The notes under the pieces are model-generated. The model did no database searches, was not told the DNA's origin, and saw only the letters and a list, made by a program, of their open reading frames with translations. DNA of 34,052 bases, taken from assembly GCA_034506335.1 (NCBI GenBank), contig JAPDPR010000043.1, forward strand, positions 1-34,052. Reading direction: 5' to 3'. This DNA comes from a candidate division KSB1 bacterium. GTDB taxonomy: Bacteria; Zhuqueibacterota; Zhuqueibacteria; JANLFK01; Oleimicrobiaceae. Of the stretch, positions 16,964 through 25,767 are shown piece after piece; within the stretch, counting starts at the first letter, position 1, and the number at the start of each line of letters is the position of its first letter. Made by a program: the position numbers and the translations under genes.

Positions 16964-18170
16964 CGTGAGGGGGACGACACTGTGGCGAGCACTGCAGCGA
17001 CCGTGCAAAGTGGCCCTATGCATCGGCGTCCTCGCCCTTGTGGTGCGGGCGGGGTTTGTCCTTACCCTCCAGGAACGCTGGTATTTCTACGACACGGTCC
17101 ACTATGACGCCGCTGCGCGCAGCCTGCTGCGCGGCGAGGGCTTTCGCTACGAGCGCCCCTTCTTTGGCACAACGGCCTACAACCTGGAGCCGATCTATCC
17201 CGTCTTTCTGGCCGCAAACTATGCGCTGTTCGGACGACGGTTTGTGGCGGTACGCCTGGTGCAGGCAGTCCTCGGTGCCCTCACGTGCGTGATAGTGTTC
17301 TTTCTCGCTAGACGGCTGTTTGGCACAAAGGCGGCCGCAGTGGCAGGCGGCGTGTGCGCAGTCTATCCGCACTTGGTGTTCATCAGCGGATTGTTGTACC
17401 CGGAGCAAGTTTTTACCCTGTTGCTTGCAGGGGGCATGTGGTGTGCGGTGCAATATGGAAAGACTCGAGGTGTGCCGTTGGTGGTCGCAATGGCTGTATG
17501 CCTTGGCTTAGCTGCATTGACCAAGGGGATAGTGCTGGCCTTTGTGCCGGTAACGGCTTTGTGGCTTCTCTTCTGGCCATGGGCGAAGCTCAAGGCGCGG
17601 CTGGCGCACGCCACGTTGTTTGTGGGCGTGCTGCTCGTGGTCCTGCTCCCCTGGAGTCTGCGAAACTACCGCGCATTCGGGCAACTAGCTCCGGTGCGGG
17701 CTCATGCCACCATGGTCTTCGATGAGCGGTATGCCCAGAAGGATGAGCCGCTTGTTGCGCAGTGGTTGCACGGCAAGGTGAGTACACCCCGCTTTGTCGT
17801 GCGCTACCTTGAGGAGTTCGTCCGCTTTTGGACACCTTCGCTGGGGCGGTTGCAGAGCCGCAACGAATTCACAACCCGATGGGCAAATGTGGTGAGCATT
17901 GTGGCCGCCACACCGGTGCTCTTTTTTGCCCTTGCTGGCATATGGTTCGGGCGCAGCCGGCTCCGAGAACTGCTCCCGCTCCTTCTTCTGGTACTGAGCT
18001 TTGCGTGTACCTACGCTCTTTTTCTTACCCATGTGCGCTATCGCATCCCGGTGGAGCCATACCTCATCGTATTGGCGGCGTTCGGCTTCTGCAGCGTGTG
18101 GCAGCGGCTCACACTGGTCCGGCTGCCGTGCACCGTACGACGGCAACCATGGGTGAGGGCAGGGAGCTGA
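16941..18170 (+). CDS. GT39-like GT-C membrane glycosyltransferase
   Basis: A polytopic protein of about 409 residues. Helix 1 is roughly VALCIGVLALVVRAGFVL. The first outer loop has FYDTVHYDAAARSLLRGEGF, where aspartates occupy the catalytic positions of PMT-2/GT39-like enzymes, then LEPIYPVFLAANYALFG. LPWSLRNYRAFG later in the chain is a well-known family motif. It is shorter than most relatives and lacks a long soluble C-terminal domain. The ATG at 16941 is chosen over a GTG at 16917; either overlaps the DUF2304 gene. It may use the lipid-linked sugar produced by the GT2/DUF2304 pair just upstream. Confidence 0.83.
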   Translation: MRARSVYSVRGTTLWRALQRPCKVALCIGVLALVVRAGFVLTLQERWYFYDTVHYDAAARSLLRGEGFRYERPFFGTTAYNLEPIYPVFLAANYALFGRRFVAVRLVQAVLGALTCVIVFFLARRLFGTKAAAVAGGVCAVYPHLVFISGLLYPEQVFTLLLAGGMWCAVQYGKTRGVPLVVAMAVCLGLAALTKGIVLAFVPVTALWLLFWPWAKLKARLAHATLFVGVLLVVLLPWSLRNYRAFGQLAPVRAHATMVFDERYAQKDEPLVAQWLHGKVSTPRFVVRYLEEFVRFWTPSLGRLQSRNEFTTRWANVVSIVAATPVLFFALAGIWFGRSRLRELLPLLLLVLSFACTYALFLTHVRYRIPVEPYLIVLAAFGFCSVWQRLTLVRLPCTVRRQPWVRAGS

Positions 18171-18171
18171 C

Positions 18172-19929
18172 ATGATGGCGCGAGGGTTGAAACACTTAAC
18201 TACCGCGAAGGGCGCCTTGCTTGTTATCCTCGGGCTTGCCCTGGGCCTACGCTTGATGGGTATTCAGTTCGGCAAGCCATTCCGTTATCACCCAGATGAG
18301 ATCAAGCTGGTGGTGCAGGCCGGCTACCTCCTGCAGCCGGGTGGGCGGAGTGTGGAGACCTTGTTCATGTTGGGGTCCTATCCTCCCTTGTACACGTATG
18401 TGCTTGCAGGGTTGTATGGGGTGTATGGCCTTTTCGGGTTAGCGCTGCGCGTTTTTCCAACGGTGGAGGCGCTGAAAGACTACTACTACGTGGATACCTT
18501 TACCTTCCACGTCATGGGACGACTGCTCACCGCCATCTTGGGCACCAGCACGGTGCTGCTGGTCTACTTTGTGGGACTGAAGGGGTTTAATCGACGTGTG
18601 GGCCTGCTGGCTGCCCTGTTTTGTGCCGTGGTCTTTCTCCACGTGCGCAACTCGCACTACCTGACCGTCGACGTGCCCGCGACGTTCATGGCTACCGCCG
18701 CCTTCTTGTGCGCAGTGGCGGTGAGCCAACGTGGTGCGTGGCCCGAGGTGCTTTGCGGGGGTCTCCTTACAGGCCTTGCAGCCGCCACGAAGTACAACGC
18801 CGGGATGGTGGCGGTGCCCTTTTTGCTGGCGTTCTTTGTGCGGGCGGTGGAGCAAGGGAAGAACCCTCTTTCTGTGTTCCGCCGGCCCCAGCTGTATGCG
18901 GGTCTGGCTGCGGTGGCGGTGGGGTTTGTGCTGGGGTGCCCGCTTGTAGTGCTGGACCCCGCAAGGTTTTTTCGTGGCCTCTTTGCCTATGGCGATCTGC
19001 AGAGCCAAGGCAAAGTTGGGGTAGGTGGCGGGTTTTTCGCCTACTTCACCGCGCGGATGTCACCAGGGTACGGGGTCTTCAGTCATAACTCCGTGCCCGC
19101 AGCGGTGGGTGTGCTCACCACAGTGCTGGGCTCCCTCGGGCTGATTCGCATGCTGCTGAGCCGCAGGGGCACCTCATGGCTGGTGGTCTCATTTGTCCTG
19201 CCGTACTATGCCGTGATAGGCGCGGTGAGTTATAAGACAATTCGCCAGTTTCTGCCGCTGGTGCCGTTTTTCGTGCTGGCGGCGGGCGTGGTACTCGATG
19301 AGGTGGTAGGCATGATCAGGGGCAGGCGATGGGTTGGTCGTCTTGTACTGGCCGCTGGAGTGTTGGGGGTAGTTGTGCCCGAGCTTTACAAAGATGTGCG
19401 CTGGGTCTTGGCGATGCGCGGCCCGGATCCGCGCACGCTGGCCAAAGCCTGGATAGAGACTCACGTCTCTGAGGGCACGGTGATTGCCACCGAAAAGTAC
19501 GGCCCGCCGCTCCTGGACAAGGATGACCAGCATGCTTCCCTGCGGCTGCGCTCAGGCCTTTACCGTCGGGTCTATCAGGTTGTGGACAGCCAGGCACAGC
19601 TTTCCTTCGGCTATCGAGGCGAACCGGACAGTCTTGAACCAATCCAGCACTATCTCGCTCGACGCCAGGCGGAATACTTTGTAAGCGACTCCTTTACGCG
19701 GGGAAGCTTCTTTATGGAGTTGTCGGCGCGGAAGTTCCCCCGCCTGGTTGCACACCGCCGGGCTTTCTACGCCTGGTTGGACTCTGAGGCGCAAGAGGTG
19801 GCACGATTTACCCCGCATACCAATTGGGCCGACCTCTTTCCGACCATCGTGGTCTATCGGTTGCCGACGGGCGCGGACACTGCGGAGGCAGTCCGGGGCG
19901 GGACGGGGAAAACCCCAGCAGCGCCATAG
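18172..19929 (+). CDS. GT39-like GT-C membrane glycosyltransferase
   Basis: A 585-residue membrane protein. Helix 1 (GALLVILGLALGLRLMGI) leads into the outer-loop motif FGKPFRYHPDEIKLVVQAGYLL, with the catalytic Asp-Glu pair. Further family features are MGRLLTAILGTSTVLLVYFVG, HVRNSHYLTVDVPATFM and AAATKYNAGMVAVPFL, which resemble phospholipid-carrier-dependent glycosyltransferases annotated as dolichyl-phosphate-mannose-protein mannosyltransferase-like. The soluble C-terminal part includes TLAKAWIETHVSEGTVIATE. AGGGAG lies five bases before the ATG at 18172, which sits one base after the previous stop. The GT-C fold is clear; donor and acceptor are not. Confidence 0.85.
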   Translation: MMARGLKHLTTAKGALLVILGLALGLRLMGIQFGKPFRYHPDEIKLVVQAGYLLQPGGRSVETLFMLGSYPPLYTYVLAGLYGVYGLFGLALRVFPTVEALKDYYYVDTFTFHVMGRLLTAILGTSTVLLVYFVGLKGFNRRVGLLAALFCAVVFLHVRNSHYLTVDVPATFMATAAFLCAVAVSQRGAWPEVLCGGLLTGLAAATKYNAGMVAVPFLLAFFVRAVEQGKNPLSVFRRPQLYAGLAAVAVGFVLGCPLVVLDPARFFRGLFAYGDLQSQGKVGVGGGFFAYFTARMSPGYGVFSHNSVPAAVGVLTTVLGSLGLIRMLLSRRGTSWLVVSFVLPYYAVIGAVSYKTIRQFLPLVPFFVLAAGVVLDEVVGMIRGRRWVGRLVLAAGVLGVVVPELYKDVRWVLAMRGPDPRTLAKAWIETHVSEGTVIATEKYGPPLLDKDDQHASLRLRSGLYRRVYQVVDSQAQLSFGYRGEPDSLEPIQHYLARRQAEYFVSDSFTRGSFFMELSARKFPRLVAHRRAFYAWLDSEAQEVARFTPHTNWADLFPTIVVYRLPTGADTAEAVRGGTGKTPAAP

Positions 19930-19961
19930 AGGTTGCGGAAAATAGCGGGGAAAACGATGGA

Positions 19962-19980
19962 GGCGCCATTGAGCGGCGCC
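19962..19980 (+). other. Possible GC stem-loop before the O-antigen ligase start
   Basis: Two copies of the self-complementary hexamer GGCGCC (19962-19967 and 19975-19980) flank a seven-base loop and can form a six-base GC stem ending 14 bases before the ATG at 19995. No T-run follows, so it is not an intrinsic terminator. It could limit ribosome access or mark an unusual start region; in a GC-rich genome it may also be chance. Confidence 0.25.
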
Positions 19981-19994
19981 GGTGGCGAGACCTG

Positions 19995-21329
19995 ATGAAC
20001 CAGATAAGCGCGCTGTACTTCTTGCTCGCATTTTGCGGCACGGTCACGCAGGGATTATGGGTGGCCCCGCTCAACACCGAGGCCATCCTCATCATGGATA
20101 TCCCACTTTTCTTGCTCTTTGTTCTGGGACGCAATAGGCGTCCGCTCAGCCCGGCCATCAGGCGTATTCTGCCGATTATGGTCCTCTTTCTGCTGTGGCC
20201 GGTGGCAGGAATACCTGGGGCAGTGGACAAGCAGGCAGCCATCGCCAGCATCATCACCAATGTGCGCGCGCTCCTCATCTGTGTTGCCGTGATGCTCTTT
20301 GTCAACACGCGCCAGGACATGCGTGCGCTTCTGGCTGGGCTCAGCGCAGGGCTGCTGTTTCAGGGACTGGTGGCCATCCTTCAGTTCAGGTTCGGCTATG
20401 TGGGGCTCAGCTTCCTCGGGGAACAGGGCAGGTCATGGCGAGCCTCTGGCACATTGGGGCACCCCAACGTACTGGCCATGTACACCATGATGCTGACACC
20501 TTTGGCCTATCGGATGGGGGTCTTCGGACAGGAAAAGTACCGCTGGCTTTTCCTGACTGCGTTTCTTGTGGGAGTTGCCGCGCTCTTCGCCTCGCAGGGT
20601 CGTGCCTGCTGGCTTGGTTTCGCACTGTCAATGGTGACGTTCTTTTTCGTGGATCTGAAGAAGAGGCGCGTTGTCTCGCGGCGGACAATTGGCATATGGG
20701 TGCTCTTGGCGATTGTGGGTGTGTTCGGGGCCTTTAAGTATCGCACCATTCTCACTGGGCGTTTCACGGGAGCAGAAGAGGAACTGGTGGGGCAAAAGAC
20801 CTCGAGCAGGCTTTACCTGGCCAAGGACGCGCTGCGCATCATCAAAGGTCACCCCATTTTCGGGGTGGGCCAGGAGAACTACAAGCTCCATGCAGGGGAG
20901 GAAATTCTCGGGGACAAGTTCGTGCATTGTTCGTACTTGCTGGTGGCTGCGGAGGCAGGGGTGCCGGGTCTGATATTGCTTTTGGCAATACTGGGCACGA
21001 TGCTAGTTTTTACCGCTCGTCTGGCGCAGGCGAAAGATCCTTTTGTGTCCAATGTGGGCACCGGGGTCCTCACGGCTTTGGTAGCGTTGACAGTAGCGCT
21101 CTTGCCCTCGCCAGACTACCGAATTGTGTGGGTGAAGAATCACGTGTGGCTGTTGTTTGGCCTGGGACTTGCGCTGGGCAAGATTGCTTACCACGACGAG
21201 CGACGGATGGAGCGACTACGCGCTCTGGGCCTGCTTGGTGGAGGCAGCCGAGGCGGGGGTGCGGCTTCGCGAGCAATACCCCCACAGCAACCCGGGCTTC
21301 ACGGTGGAATTGATGGCTTGCAATGGTGA
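19995..21329 (+). CDS. O-antigen ligase / polymerase family protein (WaaL/Wzy-like)
   Basis: A membrane protein of about 444 residues with roughly ten or more hydrophobic segments. It contains the ligase-superfamily features GTLGHPN at residues 152-158 and H311 in VHCSYLLVAAEAGVPG, where a conserved histidine in the large outer loop is needed for WaaL/Wzy activity. It would join or polymerise undecaprenyl-linked oligosaccharides outside the inner membrane. Ligase and polymerase cannot be told apart by sequence alone. The frame is open upstream to 19824 inside the GT-C gene, but that stretch is polar and unlike the family; the ATG at 19995 precedes helix 1. Its ribosome site is weak. An in-frame ATT at 19968 has GGAGG four bases upstream. 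The Gly/Ser-rich tail beyond about residue 415 is unusual. Confidence 0.85.
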   Translation: MNQISALYFLLAFCGTVTQGLWVAPLNTEAILIMDIPLFLLFVLGRNRRPLSPAIRRILPIMVLFLLWPVAGIPGAVDKQAAIASIITNVRALLICVAVMLFVNTRQDMRALLAGLSAGLLFQGLVAILQFRFGYVGLSFLGEQGRSWRASGTLGHPNVLAMYTMMLTPLAYRMGVFGQEKYRWLFLTAFLVGVAALFASQGRACWLGFALSMVTFFFVDLKKRRVVSRRTIGIWVLLAIVGVFGAFKYRTILTGRFTGAEEELVGQKTSSRLYLAKDALRIIKGHPIFGVGQENYKLHAGEEILGDKFVHCSYLLVAAEAGVPGLILLLAILGTMLVFTARLAQAKDPFVSNVGTGVLTALVALTVALLPSPDYRIVWVKNHVWLLFGLGLALGKIAYHDERRMERLRALGLLGGGSRGGGAASRAIPPQQPGLHGGIDGLQW

Positions 21330-21363
21330 GGTACGGAGGAACCTGATACGGAGTGAACTGAGG

Positions 21364-23121
21364 ATGAGAATTCTCGGCATCTTTGACGACCACAACTGTG
21401 GCACAGCGATTATCGAAGACGGCAGAATCGTGTGCGCCATCGAGGAGGAACGGCTGTCCCGGATCAAGCTGCACAACGGGAACTCCAAAGATGGACCTGT
21501 TCGCTTGAGTTTGCGAGAGTGTCTGCGCCTGACCAACTCTCATCGGGGCAACATTGACCGGATTGCAGCGGCAATTGCCCCTCCACGTGATCTGATGGTC
21601 TATGTGCTCAAGGACCTCATGCGCCAAAAGAACCCCCGCTGGTGGCTGGCGTCGTTGGTGAGCAAGTCGGTGCGGTGGGATCGGTACTTCTTGTTCTACC
21701 CTTACTTCTACAACGCGCGACGCATCAGGAAGCTCAAGGGTCTATTGCGTGAGGTGGGATTGGAGGGCGTACCCATCGATTTTATGGACCACCACACAGC
21801 CCATGCAGCCTCTGCGTACTATGCATCGGGCCGCCCAAGAGCCCTCATCGTGACGTTGGATGGGCAGGGAGATGGCCTCTGTGGCAAGGTCTACCTGGGC
21901 GACCGTGGCCGGCTGCGCCTGCTGAAGGAGGTGCCCAGCTATCATTCAATCGGGCTTTTCTACAACTTTATCACGTGGCTTCTCGGCTTCAAGCCGATGC
22001 GCCACGAGGGCAAGATCACGGGCCTGGCGGCTCACGGCGATTATGAGCAGACCCGGCACCTTTTTGAGCAGCTCTTCGCTTTGAATGACAATGAATTCCG
22101 CTACCTGTTGGCCGAGCGTCTTTACCAGCACGCCTATCCCCACCGGAGCAACTATGTCAAGTTCAAGAAGGCAGTGCCGCAGGAGTTGCTCGGCTTCCCT
22201 CCTGAGCAGATCGCGGCAGGTGTGCAGGGCATTAGCGAACGCCTAGTCGGCCAGTTCGTGGATGCTGTGCTGCAACAAACTGGTCCCATTGACGTGTGCT
22301 TGGCCGGTGGGGTATTTGCCAATGTGCGCATCAACCAGAAGGTCGCGGAATTGCCCAACGCCCAGTCGGTGTTCATCTTCCCGGCGATGGGCGACGGTGG
22401 TCTGTGCGCGGGAGCTGCTTTGTACTCCTATTACAAGAGCTTGGGGTTCCCAGAACTCGACAGCGTGCCCCAGCTACAGGATGTCTACCTCGGGCCGGAG
22501 TTCAGTGAGGAGGAGATCCTGGCGGAAATCAAGCGTGCAGGGTTGAAGTACACATTTCACGAGGACATCGAAACGGTGATTGCCGATTTACTGGCTAAGG
22601 GCAAAGTGGTGGCGCGCTTCAACGGGCGCATGGAATACGGACCGCGTGCATTGGGCAACCGCTCCATTCTCTATCAGGCCACCGACCCGACTGTCAACGA
22701 CTGGCTCAATCATCGCCTGCGTCGTACCGAGTTTATGCCCTTCGCTCCGGCAACCCTTGCCGAAGAGGCAACCCTCTGCTACAAGAACTTGGGTCGTAAC
22801 GACTTTCCGGCCAAGTTCATGACCATCACTTTTGACTGCACCAGCGAGATGAAGCGCAAGTGTCCGGCGGTGGTCCACGTGGACAATACTGCGCGGCCGC
22901 AGCTGGTGGACGAAAAGACCAACCCCAGCTTCTACCGCATCCTCAGGGAGTACTACCGCCGCACGGGGTTGAACTCCATCATCAACACGAGCTTCAACAT
23001 GCATGAGGAACCGATTGTGTGTTCCCCCTATGACGCGATTCGCGCGTTCCAGCTTGGGCACCTCGACTACCTGGCCATGGCGAGGTTCCTGGTCTACTCT
23101 GACAAGGAAGTCAATGGGTAA
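21364..23121 (+). CDS. Carbamoyltransferase, NodU/CmcH family
   Basis: A 585-residue, two-domain enzyme. The N-terminal Kae1-like/ASKHA domain starts ILGIFDDHNCGTAIIEDG and includes DHHTAHAASAYY from residue 142, with the conserved metal-binding histidines, LIVTLDGQGDG, and MRHEGKITGLAAHGDY. The C-terminal domain has GRMEYGPRALGNRS around 421-434 and NTSFN at 541-545, both diagnostic of O-carbamoyltransferases. The reaction uses carbamoyl phosphate and ATP to make a carbamoyl-adenylate and then carbamoylates a hydroxyl group, here probably on a sugar. The frame extends upstream into the ligase gene, but the ATG at 21364 begins the recognisable domain. It lies between the ligase/polymerase and flippase genes. 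The modified position is unknown. Confidence 0.93.
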   Translation: MRILGIFDDHNCGTAIIEDGRIVCAIEEERLSRIKLHNGNSKDGPVRLSLRECLRLTNSHRGNIDRIAAAIAPPRDLMVYVLKDLMRQKNPRWWLASLVSKSVRWDRYFLFYPYFYNARRIRKLKGLLREVGLEGVPIDFMDHHTAHAASAYYASGRPRALIVTLDGQGDGLCGKVYLGDRGRLRLLKEVPSYHSIGLFYNFITWLLGFKPMRHEGKITGLAAHGDYEQTRHLFEQLFALNDNEFRYLLAERLYQHAYPHRSNYVKFKKAVPQELLGFPPEQIAAGVQGISERLVGQFVDAVLQQTGPIDVCLAGGVFANVRINQKVAELPNAQSVFIFPAMGDGGLCAGAALYSYYKSLGFPELDSVPQLQDVYLGPEFSEEEILAEIKRAGLKYTFHEDIETVIADLLAKGKVVARFNGRMEYGPRALGNRSILYQATDPTVNDWLNHRLRRTEFMPFAPATLAEEATLCYKNLGRNDFPAKFMTITFDCTSEMKRKCPAVVHVDNTARPQLVDEKTNPSFYRILREYYRRTGLNSIINTSFNMHEEPIVCSPYDAIRAFQLGHLDYLAMARFLVYSDKEVNG

Positions 23122-24574
23122 CCTCAAGCGTAACACGCTGTTTGTCTCCATCGGCCAGGTCGTGAGGCTGGTCCTTGCCGTCGTCTTGTACGCCTACGCG
23201 TGTCGGTTTTTGGGCGATGAGGACTTTGGCCGGTACGGGTTGGCTACCACCCTCATGTTCTTTGTCCTCCTCTTGGACGATTTTGGTGTCAACACCTGGT
23301 TGGTGCGCGAGGTGGCTCGTGCGCGTGCGGAGGGCAGGCATCTGTTCAGCGTGGCCAGTGGCATGAAGGTGGCGCTCATACCATTGGCTGCTCTCCTGGT
23401 TCTGGGCGTCGATCGCCTCATGGGCTATGACCAACGTACCATGGTGGCCATTGTCATTTTAGCCGGCTACGGCGTGCTCTCTTCCTTTTCGGCGATGTGC
23501 GGCTCCATGTTCCGCGCCTACGAGCAAATGCAGTATGACGCGCTGCTCAACATCGTGGAAAAGGCGGTGATCTTTGCTCTGGGTCTTCTGGCCTTGCACC
23601 GCGGCTTAGGCCTCTATGGGCTATCATGGGCCTTCGTCGCAGGTGGCATGGTGAGCGTGGGCTTGGGGCTGGTCATCCTACGACGGCGCTTTTTTGTGCC
23701 CACATTGCGATTCGATTACAAGGAGTCGCTGCGCATCTTTAGCGGGGCAGTGGTGTTCGGCGTGTCGGTTTTCCTTACCACGCTCTACAACCGAGTGGAC
23801 ATGCTCATGCTTTCGGTGATGAAACCACCTGAGGTGTGGGGGTGGTATGCCGCTGCCCATCGTTTGCTCAATTTCACAAATCAGGTGCCGTTGGTGTTCA
23901 TGATCGCCATGTTCCCGCGCATGTCGCACGAGAGCTTGGTGTCAAGGGAGGAGCTCTCGCGCATTTTCGCCAAAGGGTTCAAGTACATGCTTGTGTTGGC
24001 CTTGCCGATGATTGCGGGTGTCATAGCACTGGCCGACAAAATAATCCTATTCTTCAGCGGCCCGGGATTTGCCAATGCGGTACCTGCGCTCAAGGTGCTC
24101 GCGGTAGACGCCGGTTTGCTGTTCCCCAACATCTTGCTGGCAGGGCTTCTTGGTGCCAGTAATCATCAGAATTTCTTGGTGGCCGTGCAGGCATGTGGAC
24201 TTTTCGCCAACGCCGCCCTTAACTACGCATTGATTCCCAGGTACGCTCACGTGGGCGCAGCGTATGCGACGGTGGCAACAGAGCTGTTGGTCTTGGTGGT
24301 CTGCCTGACATTTGCCTGCCGCCGGATCGTCACTCTGCGCGGGTTTGGCTATCTGCCGAAGGCCATCGTTGGTACGGCGGTCATGGTCGCCGTGGTTTTG
24401 GCCTTGCGCGGTTTCCACCTTCTCGTGGCCGCCGCGGGCGCGGCATTGGTTTACCTGGCTTTGCTGTTTGTGACCCGCGCCGTTGCGGTGGAAGAAGTGA
24501 AAGGGTTGGGGCTGTTTCGGCGTGGCAGTTCGCCCAGGCCAGTGGCCGACAGGACGCGCCAGGAGCTGGCATGA
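23114..24574 (+). CDS. Polysaccharide flippase, Wzx-like (MOP superfamily)
   Basis: A 486-residue integral membrane protein with about 14 hydrophobic segments. The N-terminus GNLKRNTLFVSIGQVVRLV and RFLGDEDFGRYGLATTL are typical of RfbX/Wzx exporters, as are LYNRVDMLMLSVMKPPEVWGWYAAAHRL and NYALIPRYAHVGAAYATVATE in the second half. It would flip undecaprenyl-diphosphate-linked oligosaccharide from the cytoplasmic to the outer face. The ATG at 23114 has AAGGAAG just upstream and overlaps the carbamoyltransferase stop by eight bases. An open frame upstream to 23003 belongs to the carbamoyltransferase region and is unlike a flippase. Having both this gene and the ligase/polymerase supports a Wzx-dependent assembly route. 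Confidence 0.92.
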   Translation: MGNLKRNTLFVSIGQVVRLVLAVVLYAYACRFLGDEDFGRYGLATTLMFFVLLLDDFGVNTWLVREVARARAEGRHLFSVASGMKVALIPLAALLVLGVDRLMGYDQRTMVAIVILAGYGVLSSFSAMCGSMFRAYEQMQYDALLNIVEKAVIFALGLLALHRGLGLYGLSWAFVAGGMVSVGLGLVILRRRFFVPTLRFDYKESLRIFSGAVVFGVSVFLTTLYNRVDMLMLSVMKPPEVWGWYAAAHRLLNFTNQVPLVFMIAMFPRMSHESLVSREELSRIFAKGFKYMLVLALPMIAGVIALADKIILFFSGPGFANAVPALKVLAVDAGLLFPNILLAGLLGASNHQNFLVAVQACGLFANAALNYALIPRYAHVGAAYATVATELLVLVVCLTFACRRIVTLRGFGYLPKAIVGTAVMVAVVLALRGFHLLVAAAGAALVYLALLFVTRAVAVEEVKGLGLFRRGSSPRPVADRTRQELA

Positions 24575-25767
24575 GGATCCTATACCTGAACTACCTTTAC
24601 GACCTCAAAGGGTGCTCCCTGGGTTCGGCGGTGAAGCCGCAGGAGCTGTTCAGAGCAATGCAGGCCCAGGGGCATCAAGTGCTCATGTGCTGGATGAAAA
24701 AGCAGCCTGCCAGGCCAGGTGCGGGCGCAGGGAGTTCGCGCCGGAAAGTGAAAAGGTTCTTGCGCCGCTACCTGGCCGATGCCAAGCAGCTCCTCCTCAA
24801 TGTGCCGTACCTGCTGCGCGCCCTGCACCACGCCCAACGTTTCCGACCTGACCTCATCGTAAGCCGGTTGGAGCGTGGCTTGTTCTGCGACCTTCTGCTG
24901 GCGCGCATAAAACGGCTCCCGCTCGTCGTCGAGGGGGACTGTCCAGGTGTGTACGAAGCGCTGCAGTTCCAAAAAGACTATGTGAAGTACCGGACCGTAA
25001 GTCGCTTCATCGAGTGGCTAAATGTGCGCCAGGCCGACGCGGTAGTGGTAGTGTCCGAGCCTTTGCGCACCTACTTTGCCAATTATGGTGTGCCCGAGAG
25101 GCGACTGCACGTGGTGAGCAACGGCGCCGACCCGGAGAGGTTTTCGCCCCGCGTCTCAGGGAGCCTCGTCAGGCGCCGGTACAAGCTGGGCAACGCGACT
25201 GTAGTTGGCTTCATCGGTTCCTTTAGCACCTGGCATGGCATCAACAATCTTGCCCAGCTCATTGAACAAGTGCACGAACAACTCCCTGATGTTAAGTTCC
25301 TGCTGGTGGGCACTGGCGGCAGAATGAAAAGTTGGTTGGAGAACTATGTAGCCGAACGTGGGTTGCAGGAGGCGGTCATCTTTGCCGGCTATGTGGAGTA
25401 TCAGGAGATGCCCCAGCACGTGGCCGCCATGGACATCGTGGTGGCTCCATACCCCTACCTGCCGTTTTTCTATTTCTCGCCGGTCAAGATCTACGAGTAC
25501 ATGGCAGCAGGTCGGCCGGTTGTGACCACGGACATTGGTCAGATTTCCGAAATCATCCGCCATGGGGAAAGCGGCCTTCTGTGTCCTCCTGACGACGTTG
25601 GTTGCCTGGTGCGCGGCATTGTTCGTTTGGCAAAGTCCCCAGAGGCGCGGCAGCGGATGGGGAGAGCCGCGCGCGACACGGTGATGGGCGCACACACATG
25701 GCGGCACAAGGCCCAGGCATGGTCGGCCATTTGCACCCAGGTCCTTGCTGAGGCGCGGCGTCCATGA
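24571..25767 (+). CDS. Glycosyltransferase family 4
   Basis: A 398-residue GT-B glycosyltransferase. The N-terminal half includes MRILYLNYLYDLKG, an RPDLIVSRLERG strand and VEGDCPGVYEALQF; VVVVSEPLRTYFANYGV and VVSNGADPERFSP form the interdomain region. The C-terminal donor domain has VVGFIGSFSTWHGI, LVGTGGRMKSWLENY and the donor helix FSPVKIYEYMAAGRPVVTTD. It starts at an ATGA overlap with the flippase stop, so the two are translationally coupled. It is first of three consecutive GT4 genes that probably extend the same oligosaccharide. Sugar specificity cannot be assigned. Confidence 0.9.
   Translation: MRILYLNYLYDLKGCSLGSAVKPQELFRAMQAQGHQVLMCWMKKQPARPGAGAGSSRRKVKRFLRRYLADAKQLLLNVPYLLRALHHAQRFRPDLIVSRLERGLFCDLLLARIKRLPLVVEGDCPGVYEALQFQKDYVKYRTVSRFIEWLNVRQADAVVVVSEPLRTYFANYGVPERRLHVVSNGADPERFSPRVSGSLVRRRYKLGNATVVGFIGSFSTWHGINNLAQLIEQVHEQLPDVKFLLVGTGGRMKSWLENYVAERGLQEAVIFAGYVEYQEMPQHVAAMDIVVAPYPYLPFFYFSPVKIYEYMAAGRPVVTTDIGQISEIIRHGESGLLCPPDDVGCLVRGIVRLAKSPEARQRMGRAARDTVMGAHTWRHKAQAWSAICTQVLAEARRP

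Noticed and set aside
19824..19994. N-terminal extension of the ligase/polymerase protein
   Set aside because: The open frame runs upstream but encodes a polar, Gly/Arg-rich stretch inside the preceding GT-C gene, unlike the family.
21157..21363. N-terminal extension of the carbamoyltransferase
   Set aside because: The upstream part overlaps the ligase gene and precedes the canonical domain start at the ATG at 21364; it is not needed.
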